DNA of 35,764 nt from Pseudomonadota bacterium (GTDB lineage: Bacteria > Myxococcota_A > UBA796 > SXON01), in contig JAUXTN010000063.1 in assembly GCA_030684355.1 (NCBI GenBank), positions 1 through 35,764 on the forward strand, given 5' to 3'. Every line of letters begins with the position of its first letter. Position 1 is the stretch's first letter. Below the pieces are notes generated by a model. The model searched no databases. It was not told the origin of the DNA and saw only the letters and a list, made by a program, of their open reading frames with translations. Made by a program: the position numbers and the translations under genes. Of this stretch, positions 24,804 to 33,679 are shown piece by piece.

Positions 24804-25550
24804 TCATGGCCTCGGCGGCATCAGGAGCAGCATGCCGAACCCGAAGGCGCGATGCCGCCCGACGCCCCGCCGCAGGAGGGTGGCGAAGGCGACCGGATCC
24901 TTCACGACGAGCGTACCGTCGAGAACAGCTTCGGGACGCTGCACCATCTTCGAGGTGCGAACGTCTCCCTGGGTACGCCGCAACACTCGGGCCAACTGGA
25001 ACTCATCCAATCGCCCGCACTCCATGTCGGCGCCCTCGGAGCGCGTGAGGGCGTCACCCAGCCACGCTCGGTACACGTCCTCCCGCACGACCTCTGCCTC
25101 CCGGGGTACCTTTCGACACGCCGCGATCCAGGCGTCCACCTCGCTTCCCTTCTTCGCGTGGGCGCCTTCGCTTGCGACGCGGATCGTGGGACAAACGCGG
25201 GTGCGGAACCCGAGCCGCTGCCCGACCCTCCAGGTCGCGGGCATCGCCTTGCCTTGGAGCGAGGCCCAGTCGGCTGCGGCGTGGATGTCCGGAGCAGCGT
25301 AGGTCTGCGCGTGGGCACGGAGATCGTCGACCGGAAAGGCGCTGTAAGCCAGGACGCGGACCCGCCCGGCTACCTGCCGTTCGATCACGAAGGGCCGAAG
25401 CGCGGCCGGGCCGAACGCGGCCTCCAGCCAGGAGTGGAGGAGGTAACCTGGATCGACCTGGTGCATCGGCAGCCCCTGCCGATGGGCCCGCTCGACCAAA
25501 GCTTGCGCGTACACGTCGATGCCAACAAGGTGGAACGGTTCAGCGGACAT
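24804..25550 (-). CDS. cas6e: Cas6e crRNA endonuclease
   Basis: 248 aa. In type I-E, Cas6e cuts pre-crRNA at the base of the repeat hairpin and stays on the crRNA as part of Cascade. The N-terminal motif GYLLHSWLEAAFG carries H39, in the place of the catalytic histidine of E. coli Cas6e (YQLHQGLWHLF). The C-terminus has the Gly-rich RNA-binding loop RRGVGRHRAFGFGMLLL. The start ATG 25550 (MSAEPFHLVGIDV) is preceded by GGAGGC and overlaps cas5e by 11 bp; further in-frame ATGs upstream would lengthen the overlap. Last gene of the minus-strand cas operon. Confidence 0.93.
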   Translation of the reverse strand: MSAEPFHLVGIDVYAQALVERAHRQGLPMHQVDPGYLLHSWLEAAFGPAALRPFVIERQVAGRVRVLAYSAFPVDDLRAHAQTYAAPDIHAAADWASLQGKAMPATWRVGQRLGFRTRVCPTIRVASEGAHAKKGSEVDAWIAACRKVPREAEVVREDVYRAWLGDALTRSEGADMECGRLDEFQLARVLRRTQGDVRTSKMVQRPEAVLDGTLVVKDPVAFATLLRRGVGRHRAFGFGMLLLMPPRP

Positions 25551-26271
25551 CGGCGGCCTCCGCGGGGGGATGGAGCTCATCGACGCGGACAAGCCGCTCG
25601 CCGGAGTGGATTTGGTTCGCCCAGTCCCGCTGATCGCGGACGTAGCGGGTCCGGCCGTCTCCCGTAGCCTCGTCGGCTGGGAGCCAGAGCGTCAACGAGC
25701 CCTTGTCGGCCCGCCTCGCTGCCAGGGGTGCCGACCGGATGGCCGCCTCCAAATCGGGGGAGTCCTCGGTGTAGAGGAAGAGCGGCGCCGCCGGAAGGCA
25801 GGGCTTCCGTCCGATGAAGAGCGGGCGCGCGGGGCGCTGGAGCGCCGCCGCGAGCTCCGGGAGCGTCGGCGCCTCGTCTGCCGGTTCCAAGGTGAGCGCC
25901 ACAGTGTAGATGGCGTCCGCAATGTAGTGGCGGTAGCGGATGTGCGTGCCTTCCGAGAAGGCGCCGGCACGGTCCTCCGGCACCCCGTGCGTAGTCCACC
26001 CCATCCCAAGGAGGGACGGCTGTCCGAGGTCGACCGTCTGGTAGTCGACGAAGCGCGACCCGGCACGGTCCGCGCGCGCAGCGTGCCGGAGACGGGACTG
26101 GAGGCGTTGGGTGCGCGCCGTCTCGCGATGGTCGTAGCCGAGGGCGTTGGCGAGCAGCCCCGCGAGCATGGAGGTGCCCGGGTGATCGTCAGTGACACCG
26201 TAGTTGTCGACCGCCGTGCCCCCGAAGCTCATGAGCGGCGCGTCAAGTCGGAGCACCAGGACGGAGATCAT
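25540..26271 (-). CDS. cas5e: Cas5e Cascade subunit
   Basis: 243 aa. Cas5e caps the 5' handle of the crRNA in Cascade. Family features: the N-terminal RRM-like strand MISVLVLRLDAPLMSFGG, the PGTSMLAGLLANALGYDH helix, RYRHYIADA, and RPLFIGRKPCLPAAPLF. ATG 26271 overlaps the cas7e stop by four bases (ATGA), which fixes the start and implies coupled translation. Confidence 0.95.
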   Translation of the reverse strand: MISVLVLRLDAPLMSFGGTAVDNYGVTDDHPGTSMLAGLLANALGYDHRETARTQRLQSRLRHAARADRAGSRFVDYQTVDLGQPSLLGMGWTTHGVPEDRAGAFSEGTHIRYRHYIADAIYTVALTLEPADEAPTLPELAAALQRPARPLFIGRKPCLPAAPLFLYTEDSPDLEAAIRSAPLAARRADKGSLTLWLPADEATGDGRTRYVRDQRDWANQIHSGERLVRVDELHPPAEAADVR

Positions 26272-27461
26272 GCGCCGGCCACACGTTCGCCCGCCCAACT
26301 CGCGAGCTGCGCGAGGGTGCCGCCGGGTTCCACACCGAGGCGATCGCGAAGCGGGGCGTCCATGCCGAGCCCGACCATGCGCCGGACGCCGCCGGGGCCG
26401 TAGATCTCATCGAGCTCGTGGACGTGGGCCGCGAGGGCCTTGTAGGTGCCGGCGAGCATGTCCCCATCAGCCGGGCGCACCGGCTTGAAGAACGCGTTGG
26501 CAAGGGTCCGCGGCTGGGCATCACCGGCCTCGACCAACAGCGCCTGAGCGTAAGCGTAGGGCGCGGTCGAGCCAAGCTTGGCGCCCGGAGACACGGTTGC
26601 AATGAGGCGCACGAGGTGCTCCACTACCTGGCCCGCGAGCGAACGGTCGGCCTCAACCCATTCCTTTTGCGGCTTACCGGTGAGGTTCGAGACGAGCAGC
26701 GCCACATCGACCACGACGTACCCGTAGTAGAGACCACTGGTGAGCTCGGTGTTGCCGATGTGGCCGCTGCCGAGCTCGCCATCGCTCTTCACCAGGTCGT
26801 CGACCGCGGAGAAGTAGTCGGTCTCCGACTCTTCCTTGTGGACGGTGAAGGCATGCGCCACGTGCACCGCCGCGTCACCACGCGAGAGGAGATCACTCGT
26901 GACCATGCGCCCGAACAGGGCGGCGCCCAGGCCGGAGGCTTGAAACAAGGTCTTGAGGTTCTCCTTTCCGGGCCGCTCGAGCACCGACTTCACCGTGGCC
27001 TCGGCACCCTTCAGGTCGGTGAGCTCGGCCAGCACCGTACGCGCGACATTGCGGAGGTAGTTGACCTCAGGCTCACCGAGCACGGTCACCTGGTTGGTCT
27101 CCACGGGGCCGCCCACCTCCCCACCCTTCGCCTTGGCCTTCTCGCTCTTGCCGAACACCGCGCTCTTGAGCGCCTCCGCGACCGCCCGTACGGACATCTC
27201 GGGGAGGCCTTCCTTCACCAGCTCTGCCACGATGTGGCGTTCGAACGTGACACGCGAACGGTAGGTGGGCGGTACGTTGAGCTCGTCGAGCGAGCCGGCC
27301 CCTTCGAAGGTGCGCCAATGGCGCTTGAGGCATTGGGAGGAGATTCGCGTGCGCGTGGCACCGCCAAACGGAAGCCGCTTGGCGAAGCCGGCATCGTCAC
27401 GGTTGAGCAGGGCGCCCGGGTAAGCGGTGAGGAAGTGGATCTGAATGAAGCGTGCGGGCAT
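26268..27461 (-). CDS. cas7e: Cas7e (Cse4/CasC) Cascade backbone subunit
   Basis: 397 aa. Six copies of Cas7e form the crRNA-bearing backbone of Cascade. The N-terminal FIQIHFLTAYPGALLNRDD and the RTRISSQCLKRHWRTF motif are typical of the family. The following AGSLDELNVPPTYRSR stretch and the long central domain fit. Length is near, slightly above, the E. coli protein. It starts three bases after the cse2 stop. Next gene cas5e overlaps by four bases. Confidence 0.95.
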   Translation of the reverse strand: MPARFIQIHFLTAYPGALLNRDDAGFAKRLPFGGATRTRISSQCLKRHWRTFEGAGSLDELNVPPTYRSRVTFERHIVAELVKEGLPEMSVRAVAEALKSAVFGKSEKAKAKGGEVGGPVETNQVTVLGEPEVNYLRNVARTVLAELTDLKGAEATVKSVLERPGKENLKTLFQASGLGAALFGRMVTSDLLSRGDAAVHVAHAFTVHKEESETDYFSAVDDLVKSDGELGSGHIGNTELTSGLYYGYVVVDVALLVSNLTGKPQKEWVEADRSLAGQVVEHLVRLIATVSPGAKLGSTAPYAYAQALLVEAGDAQPRTLANAFFKPVRPADGDMLAGTYKALAAHVHELDEIYGPGGVRRMVGLGMDAPLRDRLGVEPGGTLAQLASWAGERVAGA

Positions 27462-27464
27462 GGC

Positions 27465-27986
27465 TCACTCGTTGGAGAGGGTGGAGGTAGCGGAGAAGTA
27501 GGCGCTCGCGATCCGCCGGCGCACTTGTTCGGCCTGAGGGCCTTCGGGAGCGAGAACGAGCTGCGCCAGATCGACGAGGTTTGCCGACTTTCCCTTGGAG
27601 GCAAGGTACCGAGCCGCGGCGCGGACCTCAGGCGCGAGAGCGTCATCCTCCGCGCGCATCAGGCGGGACAGGCGCAGCTCGGAGAACCCCGCCTCGCCCA
27701 ACGCGGTGCCGAGCCGCTTGCTACCGTCGTGGAGGCCCTGGAGCGTCGCGAGCGCGGAAAGCACGACCATCCATCGACGCTCGGCGCCCTCACCAGCGCG
27801 GGCGAGTTCGTTGGGGGCATACCTTGCCATCACGCGCCAGAAGGCGAAGTCGGCCGAGGCGTCGGGATCCAAGCGACGGAGCCGCGCGAGGTCGCCGGGC
27901 GCGACGCCCTTGCCGTCGAGCGCGGCACAGAGCTTCGGGATGACGTTCCACCACCCGTCCGCGGAATTGATTTCGGGGTCAGCCAT
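27465..27986 (-). CDS. cse2: Cse2 (CasB, Cas11) Cascade small subunit
   Basis: 173 aa. Two copies of Cse2 line the belly of type I-E Cascade and stabilise the R-loop. The protein is all-helical and Arg-rich with the family-like RRLDPDASADFAFWRVMA, SELRLSRLMRAEDDALAPEVRAAARYL and VDLAQLVL blocks. ATG 27986 (MADPEINSADGWW) overlaps cse1 by eight bases; the longer open frame upstream lies inside cse1. Confidence 0.9.
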   Translation of the reverse strand: MADPEINSADGWWNVIPKLCAALDGKGVAPGDLARLRRLDPDASADFAFWRVMARYAPNELARAGEGAERRWMVVLSALATLQGLHDGSKRLGTALGEAGFSELRLSRLMRAEDDALAPEVRAAARYLASKGKSANLVDLAQLVLAPEGPQAEQVRRRIASAYFSATSTLSNE

Positions 27987-29487
27987 TCGCGCCTCGCTCG
28001 GGTAGCCGTGTCTTGAATTGGTTGTAGAAGCCGCCGTGAAATACCCGTTCCGCGCTAGCAATCGCCTTCGCACGGCGGACCGTCGGGAGGGGAGCGCCGC
28101 CGATTGCTGACTCCAGTTCCGCCTGTGCTGCACCCTTGAGGAAGGCAAGCCATCCCGCATCCGGCTCACCGAGCCCCTCGGGGCCGCCCCAGAGCAGGAT
28201 GAAGAACGCGGAGTCCACGCGGCGCTCGAAGGCATCGACCCAACGGTCGGGCCGGTCGTCGAGCCGCCCACCCGAAGCACCCGCGTCGAGCAGCGCGCGG
28301 ATTGCCGGGCGAAGGACCTTGTTGCGCACGAGCGCGACATCGTCGATCCGGCCCTTCGAATCTTCGGCCAATCGGGTCCGGTCGTCGTTCAACCGACGAC
28401 TCGCGTTCGGCGGGATGGGGAGCACGCGCTCGTGAAAGCCCTCGGTCGTCCCCTGCCCCCGCACCAACGCGCTGAGCAGGAGAAGCGGCGCGTCGAGGCT
28501 CGCGTGCATGCACAAGGCGGGTTGGTAATCGCCGCTCAACAGAAGTTGCTGGACCACGCGGTAGTTAAAGCCGCTCCCCCCGATGGTGAGCGCCTTCTCG
28601 GCCTTCTTGTCGATCGGGGTCCAGGGGTCACCCATTTTGCCGTTGCGATCACCGGCCGCCACGCGGCCCGCCGTGGTCGGGCGCATTCGCGCTTGGATCC
28701 CACCTGCTTGCGTCGTGAGCCGCACGCGACGGCACACCTCCACGAACCAGGGATCGAGTTCGGTGGTGGACTGCGCCGGAGGGAGGCCGTTCCACGGCGT
28801 GAGCCACAGCAACGCCGCTCCGCCACGGAGCGAATAGCCATAGTCAACCGCCGTTGCATCGTGTTCGCGGACGAGCGCCGCGACGTCGATGAGGAACCGT
28901 TGGCCCTTGCGCAAGCTGGGCGCAAACGCGACGAGTGGCCGGTTTCCGAAGCCCCCGTTCATTCGGGCAACGCCGTAGTTTCCGCGGCCCGAGAATCCGC
29001 CCATCGTCTGTAACGTCAGGAGCGCGTAGACCCATTGATCCGGGGTGGCCGCGACCATGCGCGCGCTCTTCACGTCGTGGTTTTTGGCCGTGACGAGGAT
29101 GTCGAGCGCGTCGGGGGTGGCGAGCTCGTTCTTGAAGTCCGCCAGCGTTCCGTCGAGCACTGGGGGCTGAAGGAACGCCGGCTTCGTGAGATCGGGCTCC
29201 ACCAGTGTCCACGCCGAACGGCTCCCGCCCGAGAGCCCGATCAGCTCGGCGTGCCAGAACTCGGCCGACTGGGTCGGTTCAGCCTTGCCCGCACGCTGGA
29301 GCGCAAGTGCGGCCACCTGGACGAGGAACGCGTAGAACGCGTGCTCCTGGTGTGCCTGCGCGCCGACGAAGCCCTCAACCTGATCCGACCCAAGGAGCGC
29401 TAAAAGGTCCGGCAGCGTCGTTACGCGAATGGATGTTCCAACGCGAACTCGCAGCACAGGCGACGCAAGCAGATCGATGGGATCCAT
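27979..29487 (-). CDS. cse1: Cse1 (CasA, Cas8e) Cascade large subunit, divergent
   Basis: 502 aa from ATG 29487; a GTG six bases upstream is an alternative start and no strong ribosome site decides. Cse1 recognises the PAM and recruits Cas3. The N-terminus (PDLLALLGSDQVEGF, then EHAFYAFLVQVAALAL) and the FLQPP region fit Cse1 proteins, as does the place in the operon. The clustered zinc-type cysteines of E. coli CasA (CxxC pairs) are absent: the corresponding region reads TLQTMGGFSGRGNYGVARMNGGFGN, which I take as a variant branch of Cse1. Family assignment relies partly on context. Confidence 0.88.
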   Translation of the reverse strand: MDPIDLLASPVLRVRVGTSIRVTTLPDLLALLGSDQVEGFVGAQAHQEHAFYAFLVQVAALALQRAGKAEPTQSAEFWHAELIGLSGGSRSAWTLVEPDLTKPAFLQPPVLDGTLADFKNELATPDALDILVTAKNHDVKSARMVAATPDQWVYALLTLQTMGGFSGRGNYGVARMNGGFGNRPLVAFAPSLRKGQRFLIDVAALVREHDATAVDYGYSLRGGAALLWLTPWNGLPPAQSTTELDPWFVEVCRRVRLTTQAGGIQARMRPTTAGRVAAGDRNGKMGDPWTPIDKKAEKALTIGGSGFNYRVVQQLLLSGDYQPALCMHASLDAPLLLLSALVRGQGTTEGFHERVLPIPPNASRRLNDDRTRLAEDSKGRIDDVALVRNKVLRPAIRALLDAGASGGRLDDRPDRWVDAFERRVDSAFFILLWGGPEGLGEPDAGWLAFLKGAAQAELESAIGGAPLPTVRRAKAIASAERVFHGGFYNQFKTRLPERGANG

Positions 29488-29493
29488 ATGCAC

Positions 29494-29671
29494 TCAGGGG
29501 AATGAACGGTTTGCCTGGGCGGGCGGGACCGTCGGGAGCGTGGGCGGTTTGACTTAGGCCATTCGCTATCGCGCTGCAAGGGATGTTCTCGCACACGGAC
29601 CAAATTGTGACCGGCCACTGAACAGGATCGCCCTCTGTCTTGGGGCCGGCCTACAGCGGCGGCGAAATCCG
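29494..29671 (-). other. Gap between cas3 and cse1, possible internal promoter
   Basis: 178 bp separate the cas3 stop from cse1, whereas all later genes overlap or nearly touch. The gap is less GC-rich than the genes around it and could carry a separate promoter for the Cascade genes; TTGCAG-17-TAAGTC on the minus strand is one weak candidate. Confidence 0.3.
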
Positions 29672-32350
29672 CTACTCCCGCCCCATCCCCCACCGCCCGT
29701 ACCGATACGCAAGCCCCCCGCTCATACCCACCACCACCGCATCTCCAGCCAACTCGACGGTCTCCACGACCGCATCGGTCGCCAGTCCTCTGACCAGTAC
29801 GCGCGGGATGCGAAGCTGGGCGAGACGGTGCCCGAACGGCGACGAGACCGGCGCCGGAAGGTCGACGAGGCGGTCCTCCCCCTCGTCGTCGTCGAGCCGC
29901 GTGGAGATGTCCCGTGCGTCGTCGCCGGCGGGGAAGAGCATCTCTTGGAAGTGGACGTTCCAGTCCACAAGGTTGAGCTTCGCGCTCGACCGCCCGGCCA
30001 GCTCCTTTCCGAGCACCTCGTTTCCGTGGGCCACCCATGCGGCGCGACCGTCCGCAATGGCCGCGAGCGCGTCTGGATGCACGCTCTCCTCGACGAGCGC
30101 GCGGTTGTCCTGTGGGATTGACCAGACAGGGCGCTGCTCGACAAGACGCCACGTGGCTTCAAGGATGCGGAGATCCCTGTAGACCGAGCCGAGCCCGTGC
30201 TCCTTCTGCCGTACTTGTCCCTTCGCGTCGAGGCGTGCACCGAGGTCTCGTTCGCTCGGGACGAGAACCTCACACCGTGCCGCGGCGAACCCAGGGACAC
30301 GCCGGCTGTGCGCGTGGCGGTGTAGGCGCCCGATCCGCTGGAGCATCACGTCCATCGGGCAGAGGTCCGTGAGTAGCAGGTCGGCATCGATGTCGAGGCT
30401 CTGCTGAACGGTTTGCGTGGCCACCACCACGAAGGGTCGGCGCGCCTTGAAGGCGGCCTCCAGCGCGCTGTCCAGCGCGCGGCGGTCCTCCGGCGCAAAG
30501 CGCGAGTGGTGAGGCGCCGCCACGCCAGCGCACCGGAACAGCAAGGGAGAGTCGCCGCCCGCCAGCGCTTCGAGGGCCTCCTGCGTCTCGACACAATCCC
30601 GCACGGTGTTCCGAATCACGAGCACGCACGCGCCCGTCTCCGCGGCGGCGAGCGCGCGAGCAGCCACGACGGCGGGCTCGGAGGCGATGGCGAAGGCCAC
30701 CACGCTGACCGCCTTCTGTACGCCCTCATGGACGACGGGGACGCACTCCGCCGGCCCGCCACCCACGCGGTATGACAGCAGCGGGTAGGCCGCGCCGATG
30801 GCCTCCGCGAGCGTGGGGGTCGGGCGCGCGATGATCGCGCGGCCGGGGGTGAGCGAAAGGTAGGCGGCGCGCGCGTTGGCACCCAGCGTGGCCGACATGA
30901 GCAGCGCGTGACCACCAGCCGCGACGTGATGGCGCAGCACCTCCTCGAGGACGCGGTTCATGTACGCGTCCGAGGCGTGGACCTCGTCGATCACGAGGAG
31001 GTGGCGGAGGAGCGCGGCAGCGCGGAGGTGGGCGTGCGGCACCTGGAGCGCGGAGAGCAGCACCTGATCGACGGTGCCCACCACGATCGCACCCGCGAGG
31101 AACCGCTTGGGACCCTCGCCGGCCCAGTACCGGAAGCGGGCACGCTCGCTGTTGTCGTCGTTCCAGAGCACGTCGAAGCCGGTCAGGGGCCGGGTGCCCT
31201 GAGCGTCGTCAACCCGCAGGAAGCCCGGCACCGCGAGGACAACGGGGGGCGCGGCCGCACCGAAGGTATTGAGCGCGAGCTGCCGAATGCGTGCGTGGAT
31301 CTGGACCGCGGCCGCGCGTGTCGGGAGAGCGAAATACATGCCGTCGACCTCACCTGCGCAGAACAGCGACGCGTAGCGAAGGAACGCCGACTCGGTCTTG
31401 CCGGAGCCGGTCTCGGACTCGAGCACCACGAGCGTGGGGCCTGGATCCGCCGAGAGACCGAGCGTCGCACGCTGGGCGGCACGGGGAGTGACGCGTCCGG
31501 TGACCTCCGAGAAGGGAGGCGGAGCAGGTCGGGCCCTCCGCGCGCGAGCAGGATCGAGGAACGTCTCAGCGAGAACGCGCGCCGCGTAAGCACGAGCGCG
31601 CTCGATCCGGGGCGGGTCGTCCGCTTCCGAGTAGGGAAACACCTCCTTGTCGGACCCGACCCAATCGGCCAACGACACGAGGCCCGCGAAGGCATGTTCG
31701 AAGCCGGGCGCGTCGGGGAGCGGCGGCGCATCACCAGCGAAGGCGGCGGGGAAGGACGCACGCAACACGCGCATCAATCCGGCCATGGCCGCGAGCGGAT
31801 CGCGATCTCCGCGGGGCTCCCAGAGGTTCTTGGCCTCCATATCGGCGAACCGACCCTCCTTCACGGGCTTTCCATGGTGGCAAATCGCCACGGGGAGGAG
31901 CCGCGGGACGCTGGCCCCCCAGGCACACAGCAGCGGGAGCTCGATCGCGGCATAGGCGCGTCGCGTGACGGCGGCCGCCCGGCGCTCGCGCGCCCGTGTG
32001 TCGTCGACGGCGGGATCGAGCGATCCGAGGAGATTCAACGCCTCGGTGACATGTCCGGCGGTGCGGTTCTCGCCCTCCATGGCCTTGTTCTGGAACCAGT
32101 GGTTGAATTTCCCGAGATCGTGCAGCCCAACGATTACGCTCACACGCGCGATCGTGACTTCGTCGAAGGCGAGCCGCCCCGCGAGCCGCGCGAGGGGACG
32201 CGCGATGCCGGAGACGGACAGCAGCGCCTCGGCGGTGGCGGCGACGTCGACGCAGTGATCGATCACGGGATGCCATTCCGCATGGGGTGCCGCGTATGGC
32301 GTCAGCTTTCCCCACCAGGTGTCGTGGCGGACAGGCAGGTTCCAGCGCAT
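29672..32350 (-). CDS. cas3: Cas3 HD nuclease-helicase
   Basis: 892 aa. Cas3 unwinds and degrades target DNA after Cascade binding. HD domain: HPVIDHCVDV (H27), GLHDLGKFNHWFQ (H77, D78), GHVTEAL (H100), AICHHGKPV (H158, H159) and SLADWVGSD (about 226-234). Helicase: Walker A ETGSGKTES (315-319), DEVH (455-458), SAT (486-488), and the late motif QSLDIDADLLLTDLCPMD ... QRIGRLHRH. All key residues are present. The start is ATG 32350 (MRWNLPVRHDTWWGKL) with GGAG eight bases upstream. First gene of the minus-strand cas operon and divergent from cas1. Confidence 0.95.
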   Translation of the reverse strand: MRWNLPVRHDTWWGKLTPYAAPHAEWHPVIDHCVDVAATAEALLSVSGIARPLARLAGRLAFDEVTIARVSVIVGLHDLGKFNHWFQNKAMEGENRTAGHVTEALNLLGSLDPAVDDTRARERRAAAVTRRAYAAIELPLLCAWGASVPRLLPVAICHHGKPVKEGRFADMEAKNLWEPRGDRDPLAAMAGLMRVLRASFPAAFAGDAPPLPDAPGFEHAFAGLVSLADWVGSDKEVFPYSEADDPPRIERARAYAARVLAETFLDPARARRARPAPPPFSEVTGRVTPRAAQRATLGLSADPGPTLVVLESETGSGKTESAFLRYASLFCAGEVDGMYFALPTRAAAVQIHARIRQLALNTFGAAAPPVVLAVPGFLRVDDAQGTRPLTGFDVLWNDDNSERARFRYWAGEGPKRFLAGAIVVGTVDQVLLSALQVPHAHLRAAALLRHLLVIDEVHASDAYMNRVLEEVLRHHVAAGGHALLMSATLGANARAAYLSLTPGRAIIARPTPTLAEAIGAAYPLLSYRVGGGPAECVPVVHEGVQKAVSVVAFAIASEPAVVAARALAAAETGACVLVIRNTVRDCVETQEALEALAGGDSPLLFRCAGVAAPHHSRFAPEDRRALDSALEAAFKARRPFVVVATQTVQQSLDIDADLLLTDLCPMDVMLQRIGRLHRHAHSRRVPGFAAARCEVLVPSERDLGARLDAKGQVRQKEHGLGSVYRDLRILEATWRLVEQRPVWSIPQDNRALVEESVHPDALAAIADGRAAWVAHGNEVLGKELAGRSSAKLNLVDWNVHFQEMLFPAGDDARDISTRLDDDEGEDRLVDLPAPVSSPFGHRLAQLRIPRVLVRGLATDAVVETVELAGDAVVVGMSGGLAYRYGRWGMGRE

Positions 32351-32404
32351 GAAGAGACTCCAGTGGCCGTGGGACCCACGGCATACTAACAAAGTGGCAT
32401 GCGA

Positions 32405-32433
32405 GTAATCCGGGGATTCGGGCGAGCACTCAA
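32405..32433 (-). promoter_or_regulatory. Weak candidate promoter for cas3
   Basis: On the minus strand TTGAGT (32433-32428) and GATTAC (32410-32405) lie 17 bp apart, about 55 bp before the cas3 start, in the only AT-richer part of the divergent region. The match is modest. Confidence 0.25.
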
Positions 32434-32461
32434 TATCGGTTGGGCACGCCGTCGCGGGGGT

Positions 32462-32514
32462 CCCGGGGGGCCGCTGGCCCCCCGGGCGGGGCGTTGCGGG
32501 GCAGCGCCCCGCCC
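32462..32514 (+). repeat. Two strong GC hairpins just ahead of cas1
   Basis: CCCGGGGGGCC-GCT-GGCCCCCCGGG (11-bp perfect stem, 32462-32486) and GGGCGGGGCG / CGCCCCGCCC (32484-32493 with 32505-32514). The second ends directly at the GAGGAG ribosome site of cas1. The linker GGGGCGTTGCGGGG is the inverse of the one at 15814-15827. It could act as an attenuator or transcription block, or it may be an inserted REP-like module. Confidence 0.6.
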
Positions 32515-32526
32515 GAGGAGAACAAG

Positions 32527-33411
32527 ATGCTGAAGGGGCGCCTCGGGTTGGAGACGGCGCGCGTGCCCCATTCGGACCGTCACGGGCTGCTGACGATCTC
32601 GCGCGGGGAGCTGTACGTGAACGACGGTACGCTTCGGTTCAAGACGGGGGGCGGCACGCTACCGTCTGGCGACTACGCGATCCCGTTCCAGGCGCTGTCG
32701 TGCATCCTTGCGGGGCCGGGCACGTCCGTGACCCATGACGCTCTCCGCTTGCTCGCGCGTCACGGGACGGGCTTCGTCGCGACGGGCGAGGACGGTGTAC
32801 GCCACTACGCAAGCATGCCATTCGGCCCCGACGACTCTTCACTGGCGCGGAGCCAGGCGCGGCGATGGGCGGACCCGAAGAAGCGGGTGGACGTGGCGCG
32901 ACGCATGTACGCATGGCGTTTCGGCGAGGTGCTGCCGGTGACTGACATCGCGGCGCTCCGCGGGATCGAAGGCGTGCGCGTGAAGGAGACCTACGCGCTG
33001 CAAGCGCGTCAACATGGGATCACATGGCGCGGTCGGCACTACGACCGCGGAGATCCTTCCAAGAACGACGTGCCCAACAACGCACTTAACCACGCGGCGT
33101 CTGCCGTCGAAGCCGCGGCGGCGGTGGCGGTGGCGGTGTGTGGGGCGCTGCCGCAGCTTGGGTTCATCCACGAGGATTCAGGGATGAGTTTCGTGCTCGA
33201 CGTCGCCGACCTGCTCCGTGCAGAGGTGACCATCCCGGTAGCGTTCGCCGCGGCGCGGCAGGCCATGCAGGACGGCGAGGACGTCGAGCGGGCCACCCGC
33301 CGACTTGCGGGTAAGACGATGCGGGATCGGAAGGTGATCCCGGGGATGATTGACCGGATCAAGGAGCTGTTCGATGGCGATGACGGTGGTGGTGACGCGG
33401 GACGCGCCTGA
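32527..33411 (+). CDS. cas1e: Cas1e integrase of the CRISPR adaptation complex
   Basis: 294 aa. Cas1 with Cas2 inserts new spacers at the leader end of the array. The active-site residues align with E. coli Cas1 at a constant offset of seven: E148 (GIEGVRV), H215 (GFIHEDSGMSF), D225 and D228 (VLDVADLL). The start ATG 32527 (MLKGRLGLETARVPHSDRHG) has GAGGAG at 32515-32520. The frame is open upstream through GC hairpins but that part is not protein-like. It overlaps cas2 by 38 bp. It is transcribed away from the other cas genes and toward the array. Confidence 0.96.
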   Translation: MLKGRLGLETARVPHSDRHGLLTISRGELYVNDGTLRFKTGGGTLPSGDYAIPFQALSCILAGPGTSVTHDALRLLARHGTGFVATGEDGVRHYASMPFGPDDSSLARSQARRWADPKKRVDVARRMYAWRFGEVLPVTDIAALRGIEGVRVKETYALQARQHGITWRGRHYDRGDPSKNDVPNNALNHAASAVEAAAAVAVAVCGALPQLGFIHEDSGMSFVLDVADLLRAEVTIPVAFAAARQAMQDGEDVERATRRLAGKTMRDRKVIPGMIDRIKELFDGDDGGGDAGRA

Positions 33412-33679
33412 TCGCTTCCGTGGCTTTCTCGCGTCGGTGATGCTGGAGATCGCGCCGGGCGTGTACACGGCCCCGCGGATGAGCAAGGCGGTGCGCGAAC
33501 GGGTGTGGTCGGTGCTCGAGGCCTGGTGGGTGGGGCTGCCCGGCGGGAGCGTGGTAATTACCTGGAACGATCCGGCGGAGCGCAGCGGGCAGGCGGTACG
33601 GACACTCGGGCTGCCGGCGGTGCAGCTTCACGAGGAAGATGGACTGTTTCTGGCTTGTCGAACTTTGAAATCTGAATAG
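33374..33679 (+). CDS. cas2e: Cas2e subunit of the CRISPR adaptation complex
   Basis: 101 aa. It bridges two Cas1 dimers and orients the incoming spacer. It has the type I-E Cas2 features: N-terminal MTVVVTRDAPDRFRGFLASV, MLEIAPGVYTAPRMSKAVRERVW, WWVGLPGGSVVITWN and the C-terminal strand DGLFLACRTLKS. ATG 33374 with GGAG seven bases upstream; ATG 33380 is possible. It ends 51 bp before the first CRISPR repeat. Confidence 0.95.
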   Translation: MAMTVVVTRDAPDRFRGFLASVMLEIAPGVYTAPRMSKAVRERVWSVLEAWWVGLPGGSVVITWNDPAERSGQAVRTLGLPAVQLHEEDGLFLACRTLKSE

